8,956 nucleotides of DNA from contig CAMEIK010000032.1 in assembly GCA_945918315.1 (NCBI GenBank), positions 1-8,956 on the forward strand, written 5' to 3'. The translations under genes and the position numbers were made by a program. Shown here piece after piece: positions 1-7,436 of the stretch; position 1 is the stretch's first letter; every line of letters begins with the position of its first letter. The notes below the pieces were generated by a model. The model was not told where the DNA came from and did not search any database. It saw nothing but the letters and a program-made list of their open reading frames with translations. The DNA is from an uncultured Clostridia bacterium. GTDB lineage: Bacteria > Bacillota > Clostridia > Oscillospirales > Oscillospiraceae.

Positions 1-48
1 AGCGAAAAGCGGAGATACGCCCCCGTGCTCTGACGCATCATGCTGCCA

Positions 49-1008
49 TCACAGGGAGAGCATCATCACCATATTGGCCGCGAAAACCAGAATAAAAACA
101 ATCGTTCCGGCATTGGTAAAAAAGCAGGTCAGACATCTTCCGTCCATCCGGTTTTCCTCCCGGTAGTCCCGGATCGTTTGGATATTGGCAATGATTACCC
201 CCAGCGCCGCGACGGAGACAGCCAGCAAAATGCCTCCCTGCAGAAGCTCTCCGGCATTCCCGGGCAGCATCCCGGCCAGCTCCGGCAGCAGATAACCCAG
301 AACCAGATTATTGAACATATGCAGCACTACGCACCAGCCCAGGGAATACTCCTCGGCAACGTATCCCAGCACCAGTCCCACTGCCAAAGCATAGGGTGTC
401 TGCACCAGATTACCATGGAACATTCCAAAGAGGAACGCGGACGCCAGAATGGCAAAACGCTTTCCATAGGGTCGGAATGTACTCTGAACCAAACCGCGGA
501 ACAGGATCTCCTCAGTCACAGGCGCGATAAGGGCCCCGTACAGAAGCATACTGATACTGCCCTCCTGCATGGTTGCCGCCTCAACGGAGGCAGTGATGTC
601 TACACCAAGAGGACTGAGCAGTGCGTTCAGCACGCTGGTCAGAACCGAAAACACCAGCTGGGCACTGACAAAAACACAGGTAATCGCGCAAAAGGAGGCC
701 GGGTTCATCCGCTTTTCCGAATGCCAGATTTCTCTGCTCAGGAAAGGCAGCCCCTTCCAGCCCACGAGAATCACAAGGCCCACGGCAGCGGCGTACAGAT
801 AGCCCCAGGCATTATCCGCCACAACCGAAGTAATCTCCACAGGATCCGGGAGCTTTCCCGCGGAAAACGCTTCCAGAGCGCCCCCGATCCCCTGGGCAAA
901 CATCGCCATAATGACCATAACATTCATAATCCCATAGTAGATCAGCAGTGTCCAGCCTGCCTTTGCGAATCTGTGGCGGAGTATTTTATGAATCTCTTTA
1001 TCCGTCAT
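49..1008 (-). CDS. CPBP family intramembrane metalloprotease
   Basis: A 319-residue polytopic membrane protein of the CPBP (CAAX protease and bacteriocin-processing, Abi) family. The three family motifs are visible: EEILFR at residues 166-171 (EExxxR), FGMFH at 194-198 (FxxxH) and HMFNN at 230-234. In characterised relatives these Glu, His and Asn residues form the metal-dependent active site inside the membrane. Hydrophobic stretches at about 19-40, 70-90, 107-130, 152-170, 187-215, 225-245, 258-278 and 300-318 suggest roughly eight membrane segments. The start is supported by GGAGG 7 bases upstream. Its ATG overlaps the stop of the preceding flavoprotein gene by four bases (ATGA), so it is the third gene of that operon and probably translationally coupled. 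Family members process prenylated proteins or peptides, or give bacteriocin self-immunity; nothing here identifies the substrate. Family assignment is firm, role is unknown. Confidence 0.9.
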   Translation of the reverse strand: MTDKEIHKILRHRFAKAGWTLLIYYGIMNVMVIMAMFAQGIGGALEAFSAGKLPDPVEITSVVADNAWGYLYAAAVGLVILVGWKGLPFLSREIWHSEKRMNPASFCAITCVFVSAQLVFSVLTSVLNALLSPLGVDITASVEAATMQEGSISMLLYGALIAPVTEEILFRGLVQSTFRPYGKRFAILASAFLFGMFHGNLVQTPYALAVGLVLGYVAEEYSLGWCVVLHMFNNLVLGYLLPELAGMLPGNAGELLQGGILLAVSVAALGVIIANIQTIRDYREENRMDGRCLTCFFTNAGTIVFILVFAANMVMMLSL

Positions 1009-2588
1009 TTGGCTTCCTCCCGAATCTCTTCCAGAATTTGCTCGGCACAGAGCATGCCGTCTATTGCCGCGGACATGATTCCTCCGGCATAGCCCGCGCC
1101 CTCCCCGGCAGGGTACAATCCCCGAAGCTTCGACTGCCGGTCCTCCCCCCGAAGGATACGCACCGGGGAAGAACTGCGGGTCTCCGGGGCGGTCAGCACC
1201 GCGTTTGGGTCCGCAAATCCATGCAGCCGGTTCTCCAGCCCGGGCAGGGCCTGCTTCATGGATTTCGTGATGGTTTCCGGCAGAACGGTATTCAGGTCAC
1301 ACCAGGTAACCCCGGGGCGGTAGGTGGGCTTCACCTCTCCCGGACCGGTGCTTGGCTTCCCGGCCAGGAAATCCCCAAGGGTCTGGGCTGGGGCCCGGTA
1401 GCCGTTTGCCGCTTTGTAGGCACGCTCCTCGATCTCCCGCTGCCAGACCATGCCTCCCAGAGGGCCGGGATAGGGAAAATCCTCCGGGCGGACCGTCACC
1501 AGCAGCGCCGCGTTGGCGTTTTCGCCGCCACGGTCGGAATTGCTCATACCGTTTGTGACCACGCCCCCCTCTTCCGATGCCGCCGCCACCACATATCCGC
1601 CGGGGCACATACAGAAGGTATACACCGTTCCGTCCTCCAAATGCTCCGCAAGCTTATAGTCCGCAGGAGGAAGGGCCGGATTTTCCCCGCCATACTGGGC
1701 AATATCAATATTATTTTGCAGATGCTCAATCCGGGCGCCCATTGCGAAGGGCTTAGGTTCCATGGGAACGCCCATCCCCTCCAGCATCCGGAAGGTGTCC
1801 CGGGCGCTGTGGCCGATGGCCAGAATCACCCGGTCACAGGGTATCTCCTCCCCGTTCTGGATTGTGATACCTGTAATCCGGTTCTCTGTCTGGTGCAGGC
1901 CCGCCACCTGGGTGCGGAAACGGACCTCGCCTCCCAGTGCTTCGATCCGATGGCGGATGGACTGTACAACCTCCACCAAAACGTCCGTCCCCACATGGGG
2001 CTTGGCGTCGTAGAGAATATCCTCTCCCGCTCCCGCTTTCACAAACTGTTCCAGAATCCAGTGAATCCGGGGATTATTGACACCGGTATTCAGCTTTCCG
2101 TCGGAAAAGGTTCCGGCGCCCCCCTCGCCGAACTGCACATTGCTCTGAGGGTCCAAAGCCTCTCCCGAAAAGAAAGCCTCCACCTTCTTCTTTCGGGTCA
2201 GGGCATCGTCTCCCCGTTCCAGGACAAGGGGGCACTGTCCGGACATCGCCAATACCAGGGCTGCAAACATTCCGGCAGGGCCAAAGCCCACAATCACAGG
2301 CCGCTGTGCCGCTTTGGGGGCTTTCGGCACGGTATAGCGATATGTGGGGGCCAGCTCCGCCCGGCGGCTCCCGGCCTTCATCAGGAGCTTTTTCTCGTTT
2401 CCCTCCACACGGACATCCACGGTATAGATAATCCGAACCTCCGGCTTCTTCCGGGCATCCACGGAGCGGCGGACAATGGTCAGCTCCCGGATTTTAGAGC
2501 CGGGTATTTTCAGAATTCTGGATGCTTCATACCGAAGCTGACTCACATCATGCTCGGCAGGCACAGAAATATCCCGCAGTCGTATCAT
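1005..2588 (-). CDS. FAD-dependent dehydrogenase (COG2509-type NAD(P)/FAD oxidoreductase)
   Basis: A 527-residue flavoprotein. Residues 1-90 form an N-terminal alpha/beta segment typical of COG2509 proteins. The dinucleotide-binding loop GFGPAG lies at 101-106 and is followed by an acidic strand end (VLERGDD, about 122-128). A glycine-rich motif, FGEGGAGTFSDGKLNT, sits at about 152-167. The C-terminal FAD-contact motif (GLYPAGEGAGYAGG) starts at about 490. Several Cys/Gly-rich stretches in the middle (FCMCPGGYVV) are also usual in this family. It has no signal peptide or membrane segment and should be cytoplasmic. AAGGAG lies 6 bases before the ATG. The start overlaps the stop of the upstream HI0933-like gene by ATGA, and the stop overlaps the start of the CPBP protease gene in the same way. 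The natural substrate is not established for the family, so only a generic redox role can be given. Confidence 0.9.
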   Translation of the reverse strand: MIRLRDISVPAEHDVSQLRYEASRILKIPGSKIRELTIVRRSVDARKKPEVRIIYTVDVRVEGNEKKLLMKAGSRRAELAPTYRYTVPKAPKAAQRPVIVGFGPAGMFAALVLAMSGQCPLVLERGDDALTRKKKVEAFFSGEALDPQSNVQFGEGGAGTFSDGKLNTGVNNPRIHWILEQFVKAGAGEDILYDAKPHVGTDVLVEVVQSIRHRIEALGGEVRFRTQVAGLHQTENRITGITIQNGEEIPCDRVILAIGHSARDTFRMLEGMGVPMEPKPFAMGARIEHLQNNIDIAQYGGENPALPPADYKLAEHLEDGTVYTFCMCPGGYVVAAASEEGGVVTNGMSNSDRGGENANAALLVTVRPEDFPYPGPLGGMVWQREIEERAYKAANGYRAPAQTLGDFLAGKPSTGPGEVKPTYRPGVTWCDLNTVLPETITKSMKQALPGLENRLHGFADPNAVLTAPETRSSSPVRILRGEDRQSKLRGLYPAGEGAGYAGGIMSAAIDGMLCAEQILEEIREEAK

Positions 2589-3799
2589 GCTTTACTCCTT
2601 CCGGCGCTTTCTCCTGCCAGACGCCCGGAGCTCCAGGCCCACTGCAGGTTGTAGCCGCCGCAGTCTCCGTCCACATCCAGCACCTCGCCGCAGGCATACA
2701 GCCCGGGGACCAGGCGGCTTTCCATGGTTTCTTCGAAAAATTCCTCTGTACAAATACCTCCCGCCGTTACCTGGGCAGCGTCCATGCCCATGGGCTGGGT
2801 CAGGGTCACTTCCAGCGACTTTGCCCTTTCCGCGGCCAGGGCAAGGGCTTCCTCCGGAATATCCCGGATAAGCCCCTGCTGGGAAATCCCGGCTTCCCCG
2901 GTCAGCACTCTGCCCAGGCGGTTATGGAGAATTCCCGTAAACAGTTCCGAAGCGGGTAAATGCGTATTCTTTCTGCGCAGCAGCTCCTCCGTCAGGGTTT
3001 GCCCGGTCAGCTCCGGAAGAAAATCCAGCCGGCAGGTCCAGTCGCCCCCGCCCTGGCATACATCCCGGGACACTTCAAAGATTACCGGGCCGGAAAGGCC
3101 GTATTCCGTAAATTGCAGCTCTCCCCCGCCCCCGGCAAACAACTCGCCGTCCCGGAAAACGGAAACAGCACAGTTTGTCCGAACCCCTTTTAAGGATGGG
3201 AGGGCGCCCCAGGAGGAGCGCAGCTGTACCAGATTGGGCCGCAGCTTCGTGCTGTGGTGACCCAAAGCGCGCAGAAGCTTATAGCCGGACATGCTGCCGC
3301 CCAGGCCCGTTCCCGCCAGTCCGCCGCAGGCAACAATCAGGCGGTCACATTCCACTGTTTCTTCTTTGCTTTCCACCCGAAAGCGGTCGGCGGTCTTTCG
3401 GATTTTTTCCGCTTCAAATCCCAGCTTCACGGTAATATTCGGCTTTTCCAGAGCAAAACGCAGAATGTCCGCCACGGAATTGGCCTGATCGGAATAGGGG
3501 TACACCCGGCCCGTTGCTTCCGCCACGGTATAAAGGCCCATTTGCCGAAACCAGGCAAGGGTTTCCTCCGGGGAAAACCGGTTCAGGGCAAACCGCCAGA
3601 AACCAGCCTCCTCCCCATGATAGCCTGTCTTTCCGGCACGCAGATTACTCAGGTTGCAGCGCCCGTTGCCGGTGGCCCGCAGCTTCCGCCCCAGTCTTGC
3701 CTGGCGCTCCATCAGCACCACCTGTGTGTCCTGATCTTCCGCCGCCGACAGAGCCGCCGCCATGCCGGAGGCGCCGCCGCCGATAATTCCAATAACCAT
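2585..3799 (-). CDS. HI0933/YhiN-family FAD-binding oxidoreductase (aminoacetone oxidase-like, BaiN-related)
   Basis: A 404-residue flavoprotein. It opens with the Rossmann FAD motif GGGASG at residues 7-12. The family hallmark GRKLRATGNGRCNLSN follows at about 37-52, then a C-terminal TQPMGMDAAQVTAGGI block, and GLYACGEVLDVDGDCGGYN near residues 372-390. These are the defining motifs of the HI0933 family, whose members are named aminoacetone oxidase-like; some gut clostridial relatives (BaiN) are linked to bile-acid reduction. Sequence alone does not show that activity here. I chose the ATG at 3799 because AAGGAG lies 7 bases upstream and the first motif follows at once. Earlier in-frame starts (3832, 3859) fall inside the promoter at 3831-3859. 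It is the first gene of a three-gene operon with a COG2509 flavoprotein and a CPBP protease. Confidence 0.88.
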   Translation of the reverse strand: MVIGIIGGGASGMAAALSAAEDQDTQVVLMERQARLGRKLRATGNGRCNLSNLRAGKTGYHGEEAGFWRFALNRFSPEETLAWFRQMGLYTVAEATGRVYPYSDQANSVADILRFALEKPNITVKLGFEAEKIRKTADRFRVESKEETVECDRLIVACGGLAGTGLGGSMSGYKLLRALGHHSTKLRPNLVQLRSSWGALPSLKGVRTNCAVSVFRDGELFAGGGGELQFTEYGLSGPVIFEVSRDVCQGGGDWTCRLDFLPELTGQTLTEELLRRKNTHLPASELFTGILHNRLGRVLTGEAGISQQGLIRDIPEEALALAAERAKSLEVTLTQPMGMDAAQVTAGGICTEEFFEETMESRLVPGLYACGEVLDVDGDCGGYNLQWAWSSGRLAGESAGRSKA

Positions 3800-3830
3800 C
3801 CTTTTTCTCCTTGCAATATGGATCGTCTCC

Positions 3831-3859
3831 ATTATACCCCACAAATCTCCCGGGCACAA
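3831..3859 (-). promoter_or_regulatory. Sigma-A-type promoter for the flavoprotein/CPBP operon
   Basis: On the minus strand a perfect TATAAT (-10, plus-strand 3831-3836) lies 17 bases after TTGTGC (-35, 3854-3859; three of six consensus bases). Transcription would begin near 3824, giving a leader of about 25 bases that holds the AAGGAG of the flavoprotein gene at 3807-3812. The -35 match is modest; the -10, spacing and position are good. Confidence 0.6.
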
Positions 3860-3870
3860 GAAAAACTTCT

Positions 3871-3898
3871 TTGCGAACCGGAAAAGATATGGTATAAT
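3871..3898 (+). promoter_or_regulatory. Sigma-A-type promoter for the ylmH-ygiQ operon
   Basis: TTGCGA (3871-3876) is followed after 16 bases by a perfect TATAAT (3893-3898). Transcription would start near 3905, only about 10 bases before the ATG at 3915. The -35 is 11 bases from the -35 of the divergent minus-strand promoter, so the two are back to back. No operator-like palindrome was recognised between them. Confidence 0.65.
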
Positions 3899-3914
3899 GA
3901 CCCGTGGTGATTCT

Positions 3915-4700
3915 ATGGACCGAAGTCAGATTGAAAAAATAGGAAAAACCCCGGAAGACCGTATGCTCCTGGCTAAGGTCTTCGATAAAATCCAATCCGG
4001 AACGCGCAAGTGTATTCCCGCCACCACCGCCTTTCTCTCCCCCAGGGAGCAGGAGCTGGCCCGGTTTCTCTTTGGCAATGCCGAAGGTCTGCATTCTTTC
4101 GGCGGCTACCCAGACGCGGAACGGAAAATGCTTGTGTATCTTCCGGATTATCTGGATGAAAGCTGGCTGCTGGGTGAGGACAGCCCGCTGGTTTGCATCC
4201 ACGCGGATTATTTTCACGGGGACAAGCTGAGCCACCGGGATATTCTGGGCGCGCTGATGGGCGCGGGAATTGCCCGGGAAACCATCGGGGACATTTGCGT
4301 TGGCAGCGGCTCCGCGGATTTCTTTGTCACGACGGAGATCGCCCCCTACCTGCTTCAGAGCTTCTCCAGCGCCGGTCGAACGGCACTCCACTTAAAACAG
4401 GTTTGCCTTTCCTCCGTCCAGATACAGGAACCGGAAACGAAGGAACTGCGGGACACCCTGGCGTCCCTGCGCCTGGACAGTGTCATCAGTTCGGGCTTCC
4501 GCATCGGACGAAGCCTGGCCGCCCAATATGTTGCCGCCGGAAAAGCGGCCATTGACGGCCTGCCCTGTGAAAAGCCCGACAAGCAGGTTTCGGAGGGCGC
4601 CAGGATTTCCGTACGGGGTCTGGGCAAAATACAGCTGGCCCGGGTGGGCGGCGAAACAAAAAAAGGGCGGATCAGTGTCATCATCCGCCGGTATGTGTGA
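3915..4700 (+). CDS. ylmH: YlmH-like S4-domain RNA-binding protein
   Basis: A 261-residue protein, close to the roughly 257 residues of B. subtilis YlmH. The N-terminal two thirds contain the family block HRDILGALMGAGIARETIGD at 107-126, with a following conserved stretch through about 140. The C-terminal S4 RNA-binding domain runs from about 183 to 245 (LRLDSVISSGFRIGRS, then VRGLGKIQL). YlmH proteins bind RNA on the ribosome; in B. subtilis YlmH has been tied to ribosome-associated quality control. The start at 3915 is preferred because the earlier in-frame ATG at 3897 overlaps the -10 box. GGTGA at 3906-3910 is the only Shine-Dalgarno-like element and has a short 4-base spacer. It is first in the operon. 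In many Firmicutes ylmH sits beside sepF and divIVA near the division genes; here it does not. Confidence 0.85.
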   Translation: MDRSQIEKIGKTPEDRMLLAKVFDKIQSGTRKCIPATTAFLSPREQELARFLFGNAEGLHSFGGYPDAERKMLVYLPDYLDESWLLGEDSPLVCIHADYFHGDKLSHRDILGALMGAGIARETIGDICVGSGSADFFVTTEIAPYLLQSFSSAGRTALHLKQVCLSSVQIQEPETKELRDTLASLRLDSVISSGFRIGRSLAAQYVAAGKAAIDGLPCEKPDKQVSEGARISVRGLGKIQLARVGGETKKGRISVIIRRYV

Positions 4701-4703
4701 GGA
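4699..4703 (+). promoter_or_regulatory. Ribosome binding site that sets the start of the DUF896 gene
   Basis: GAGGA overlaps the ylmH stop codon. In-frame ATGs occur at 4693, 4705, 4711 and 4717. Only 4711 has a normal 7-base spacer from this element; 4705 is 1 base away, 4717 is 13 bases away and 4693 lies upstream of it. Confidence 0.6.
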
Positions 4704-4710
4704 TATGGAT

Positions 4711-4914
4711 ATGAACATGCAGGAAGTGATCGGGCGGATCAACGCCCTGGCAAAGAAAGCAAAGGAAGAGGGGCTGTCTCCGGAGGAAATCCAGGAGCGG
4801 GACAAGCTTCGCAGAATCTACATTGACTCGGTTAAGGCCAACCTGGTTGGGCAGCTGGAAAACACCTATATTGTAGGGCCCGACGGTAAAAAGAAGAAGC
4901 TGGAGCACAAATAA
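4711..4914 (+). CDS. ynzC: DUF896 family protein (YnzC-like)
   Basis: A 67-residue, highly charged cytoplasmic protein of the DUF896/YnzC family. The family signature is visible: an N-terminal helix with IGRINALAKKAKEEG (residues 7-21), SPEE at 23-26, a second helix ERDKLRRIYIDSVKANL (29-45), and the short tail IVGPDGKKKKLEHK. Known members form a helical hairpin and have no established biochemical activity. In B. subtilis ynzC lies in the SOS-induced yneA operon; no such neighbour is present here and I saw no LexA box. The ORF stays open upstream inside ylmH, but the start at 4711 is chosen from ribosome binding site spacing and family length. The gene begins 10 bases after the ylmH stop and its TAA shares one base with the ATG of the NUDIX gene, so cotranscription is almost certain. 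Confidence 0.82.
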   Translation: MNMQEVIGRINALAKKAKEEGLSPEEIQERDKLRRIYIDSVKANLVGQLENTYIVGPDGKKKKLEHK

Positions 4915-5471
4915 TGGAACTTCGGGAACAAATCGCCTCCTACCGTCCGGAGAACGAGCAGGAAGAGAAGGACAAGCAGCAGCTTCTTGCCTGGCTGGAC
5001 AGCGGAATTGACCTGTACAGCCGGGAATGCTCTGCCGCCCATCTTACCGCGTCTGCCTGGATCGTCAGTCCAGACCGGAAGCAGGTGCTGATGGCTTTCC
5101 ATAGGCTCTACAACTCCTGGGCCTGGACCGGGGGCCACGCTGACGGTGAAAGGGATCTGTGCAATGTTGCCCGGCGGGAAGCAATGGAGGAAAGCGGGAT
5201 TGATGGGCTGAAGCTTCTGCATCCCGGTATATTCTCCCTGGAAATTCTCAGTGTGGACGGCCACGAGAAGCGGGGGCAGTATGTGTCCACCCATCTGCAC
5301 CTGAATGTGACCTACCTGTTTGAGGCGGACCCCTTTTCTCCCCTGCGGTGCAAGCCCGACGAAAACACCGGCGTTGCCTGGATCCCCATCGACGAGCTGC
5401 CCCAAAAGGTCTCAGAGCCCTGGTTCATGGAAAGAATATACAGCAAGCTGATAAAAAAGAGTGCAGAATAA
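4914..5471 (+). CDS. NUDIX hydrolase
   Basis: A 185-residue cytoplasmic protein with one NUDIX domain. The NUDIX helix lies at about residues 73-96: GGHADGER, then REAMEESGI at 88-96, which supplies the Arg-Glu and Glu-Glu metal ligands. The first conserved Glu of the GX5E part is shifted: residue 80 is Arg, with Glu at 79. The GGHADG form is a recognisable NUDIX subgroup. Residues 1-40 are a charged helical extension before the domain. NUDIX enzymes hydrolyse nucleoside diphosphates linked to another moiety (damaged nucleotides, sugar nucleotides, cofactors); a substrate cannot be named. The ATG overlaps the DUF896 stop by one base (TAATG), with GGAG 8 bases upstream, pointing to coupled translation. 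Twelve bases separate it from the ygiQ-like gene. Confidence 0.88.
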   Translation: MELREQIASYRPENEQEEKDKQQLLAWLDSGIDLYSRECSAAHLTASAWIVSPDRKQVLMAFHRLYNSWAWTGGHADGERDLCNVARREAMEESGIDGLKLLHPGIFSLEILSVDGHEKRGQYVSTHLHLNVTYLFEADPFSPLRCKPDENTGVAWIPIDELPQKVSEPWFMERIYSKLIKKSAE

Positions 5472-5483
5472 AGGGAGGAAGCT

Positions 5484-7397
5484 ATGGCTTTTTTGCCTGT
5501 GACCCGGGAGGAAATGGAAGCCCGGGGTTGGGTCCAGTGTGACTTTGTATATGTGATCGGGGATGCCTATGTGGATCATCCCTCCTTTGGCCATGCCATC
5601 ATCAGCCGGGTCCTGGAGCACCACGGTTACAGTGTGGGAATCATCTCTCAGCCGGACTGGAAGAATCCTGAATCCATCAACGTGTTTGGCCCGCCCCGGC
5701 TGGCCTTTCTTGTTTCCGGCGGCAATATGGATTCCATGGTGAATCATTATTCCGTCACCTGCCACCGCCGGAAAACCGACGCTTTTACCCCCGGCGGTGT
5801 CATGGGGAAACGGCCGGATTACGCCACCATTGTTTACTGTAACCTGATCCGCCGGACCTATAAGGATGTTCCCATTCTCATCGGCGGCATAGAGGCCAGC
5901 CTGCGTCGCCTTGCCCACTACGACTACTGGTCGGATAAAATGAAGCGCTCCATTCTGCTGGACAGCCAGGCGGATCTTCTCATGTACGGCATGGGGGAAC
6001 GGAGCGTGGTGGAGATTGCCGATGCTCTGAACGCCGGAATGGACGTAAAGGATATCACCTATGTGGACGGAACGGTGTTCAAAACCAACCAGCCTGACGA
6101 CAGTCTTCCCACCATTCTGCTTCCCAGCTTCGATGAAGTAAAGTCCGACAAGCGCAAATACGCCGAATCCTTCCGGATCCAGTACGGAAACTGTGACCCC
6201 TTTACCGCAAAGCGGATGGCGGAGTGGTACGGAAAGAAATATGTTGTCCAGAATCCGCCTCAGAAGCCCCTGACCACGGAGGAAATGGACGAAATATATG
6301 ACCTTCCCTATATGCGTACCTATCATCCCAGCTACGAAAAGGCCGGAGGCGTACCAGCCATCGAGGAGGTCAAGTTCAGTCTGGTCAGCAACCGGGGCTG
6401 CTTCGGTGCCTGCTCCTTCTGCGCCCTGACCTTCCACCAGGGGCGGATTGTCCAGATCCGAAGTCACGAGTCCATTCTCAGGGAAGCGGAGATCATGGTG
6501 AAAGACCCGGAATTCAAGGGCTACATTCACGATGTAGGCGGACCCACCGCCAACTTCCGCCACCCCGCCTGCAAAAAGCAGATGTCCAAGGGCGCCTGCG
6601 GCGGTCGGCAGTGTCTCTACCCCACCCCCTGCAAAAACATGGACGCGGATCACAGCGACTACGTCGCGCTGCTGCGCAAACTCAGGGCCTTGCCCGGAGT
6701 GAAGAAAGTGTTTGTACGCAGCGGCATCCGGTTTGATTATCTGCTGGCGGATAAAAAAGATACATTCTTCCGGGAGCTTGTAAAGTACCATATTTCCGGG
6801 CAGCTGAAGGTAGCCCCGGAGCATGTTTCCGACCGGGTGCTGGCCCGGATGGGAAAGCCAAAGAACGAGGTGTACAACCGGTTTGTGGAGAAATACTTCC
6901 GGCTGAACCAGGAATTCGGGATGAAGCAGTACCTTGTCCCCTATCTGATGTCCAGCCATCCCGGCTCTACCCTGACGGACGCCATCGCCCTGGCAGAGTA
7001 CATCCGGGACATGGGCTACAATCCGGAACAGGTCCAGGACTTCTACCCCACTCCCTCCACCCTTTCCACGGTGATGTACGCCACAGGGCTGGACCCCAGA
7101 ACCATGGAAAAAGTCTATATTCCCACGGACCCCCATGAAAAGGCCATGCAGCGGGCCCTGATCCAGTACCGGAATCCCGTCAATTACAGTCTCGTTCGGG
7201 AGGCACTCCAAAAGGCCGGACGGGAAGACCTAATCGGCACCGGACCAAAATGCCTGATTCGCCCCTGGCCGCCGAAGGAAACGAAAGCAAAACCGGCGGT
7301 TTCCAAGTCCGCCGCGAAAAGCGCCCCAACAGGTCCAGGTAAACCTGCTGCCGTAAAAAAGCAAAATTCGGCTCCCGCAAAACGCCATAAAAAGTAG
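5484..7397 (+). CDS. YgiQ family radical SAM protein
   Basis: A 637-residue protein of the YgiQ (UPF0313) family, somewhat shorter than E. coli YgiQ. The N-terminal third is the YgiQ-specific domain (IGDAYVDHPSFGHAIISRVL at 25-44; GGIEASLRRLAHYDYWSD at 134-151). The radical SAM motif CxxxCxxC is at Cys306, Cys310 and Cys313 (RGCFGACSFC), which should bind a 4Fe-4S cluster and SAM. A second Cys group (363, 372, 377, 383) follows, as in other family members. VRSGIRFDYLL (411-421) and QDFYPTPSTLSTVMYATGLD (518-537) are further family blocks. Residues from about 597 to the end form a Lys/Ala/Pro-rich, probably disordered tail. GGAGG lies 5 bases before the ATG. The reaction catalysed by YgiQ proteins is not known. 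It is the last gene of the operon and ends just before a terminator-like hairpin. Confidence 0.92.
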   Translation: MAFLPVTREEMEARGWVQCDFVYVIGDAYVDHPSFGHAIISRVLEHHGYSVGIISQPDWKNPESINVFGPPRLAFLVSGGNMDSMVNHYSVTCHRRKTDAFTPGGVMGKRPDYATIVYCNLIRRTYKDVPILIGGIEASLRRLAHYDYWSDKMKRSILLDSQADLLMYGMGERSVVEIADALNAGMDVKDITYVDGTVFKTNQPDDSLPTILLPSFDEVKSDKRKYAESFRIQYGNCDPFTAKRMAEWYGKKYVVQNPPQKPLTTEEMDEIYDLPYMRTYHPSYEKAGGVPAIEEVKFSLVSNRGCFGACSFCALTFHQGRIVQIRSHESILREAEIMVKDPEFKGYIHDVGGPTANFRHPACKKQMSKGACGGRQCLYPTPCKNMDADHSDYVALLRKLRALPGVKKVFVRSGIRFDYLLADKKDTFFRELVKYHISGQLKVAPEHVSDRVLARMGKPKNEVYNRFVEKYFRLNQEFGMKQYLVPYLMSSHPGSTLTDAIALAEYIRDMGYNPEQVQDFYPTPSTLSTVMYATGLDPRTMEKVYIPTDPHEKAMQRALIQYRNPVNYSLVREALQKAGREDLIGTGPKCLIRPWPPKETKAKPAVSKSAAKSAPTGPGKPAAVKKQNSAPAKRHKK

Positions 7398-7400
7398 TAT

Positions 7401-7431
7401 TACGCCCGCGGATGTACTTTCCGCGGGCGTA
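7401..7431. terminator. Inverted repeat between convergent genes, probable bidirectional terminator
   Basis: TACGCCCGCGG (7401-7411) and CCGCGGGCGTA (7421-7431) form a perfect 11-bp GC-rich stem around a 9-base loop. It fills the 39-base gap between the convergent ygiQ-like and dfrA genes. On the minus strand a T-rich stretch (ATACTACTTTTTA) follows the stem after a short gap, fitting termination of the thyA-dfrA transcript. On the plus strand no good T-run follows, so termination in that direction is less certain. Confidence 0.65.
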
Positions 7432-7436
7432 TCCAT

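Noticed and set aside
5..25. Weak terminator-like hairpin after the CPBP gene (minus strand CGGGG/CTCCG stem, then CTTTTC)
   Set aside because: Only five base pairs including one G-T pair, with a four-base T-run; not enough to call.
1..41. Possible start of another minus-strand gene (ATG at 41, 13 open codons to the edge)
   Set aside because: No convincing ribosome binding site and too short to recognise; a next operon gene beginning here remains possible.
948..2654. Long plus-strand open frame (568 codons) opposite the COG2509 gene
   Set aside because: The translation has no recognisable domain and is His/Gly/Pro-rich shadow composition; the minus-strand frame has clear FAD motifs, ribosome binding sites and operon overlaps.
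5412..7211. Long minus-strand open frame (599 codons) opposite the ygiQ-like gene
   Set aside because: A GC-rich antisense shadow of a clear radical SAM gene; no family motif and no credible ribosome binding site.
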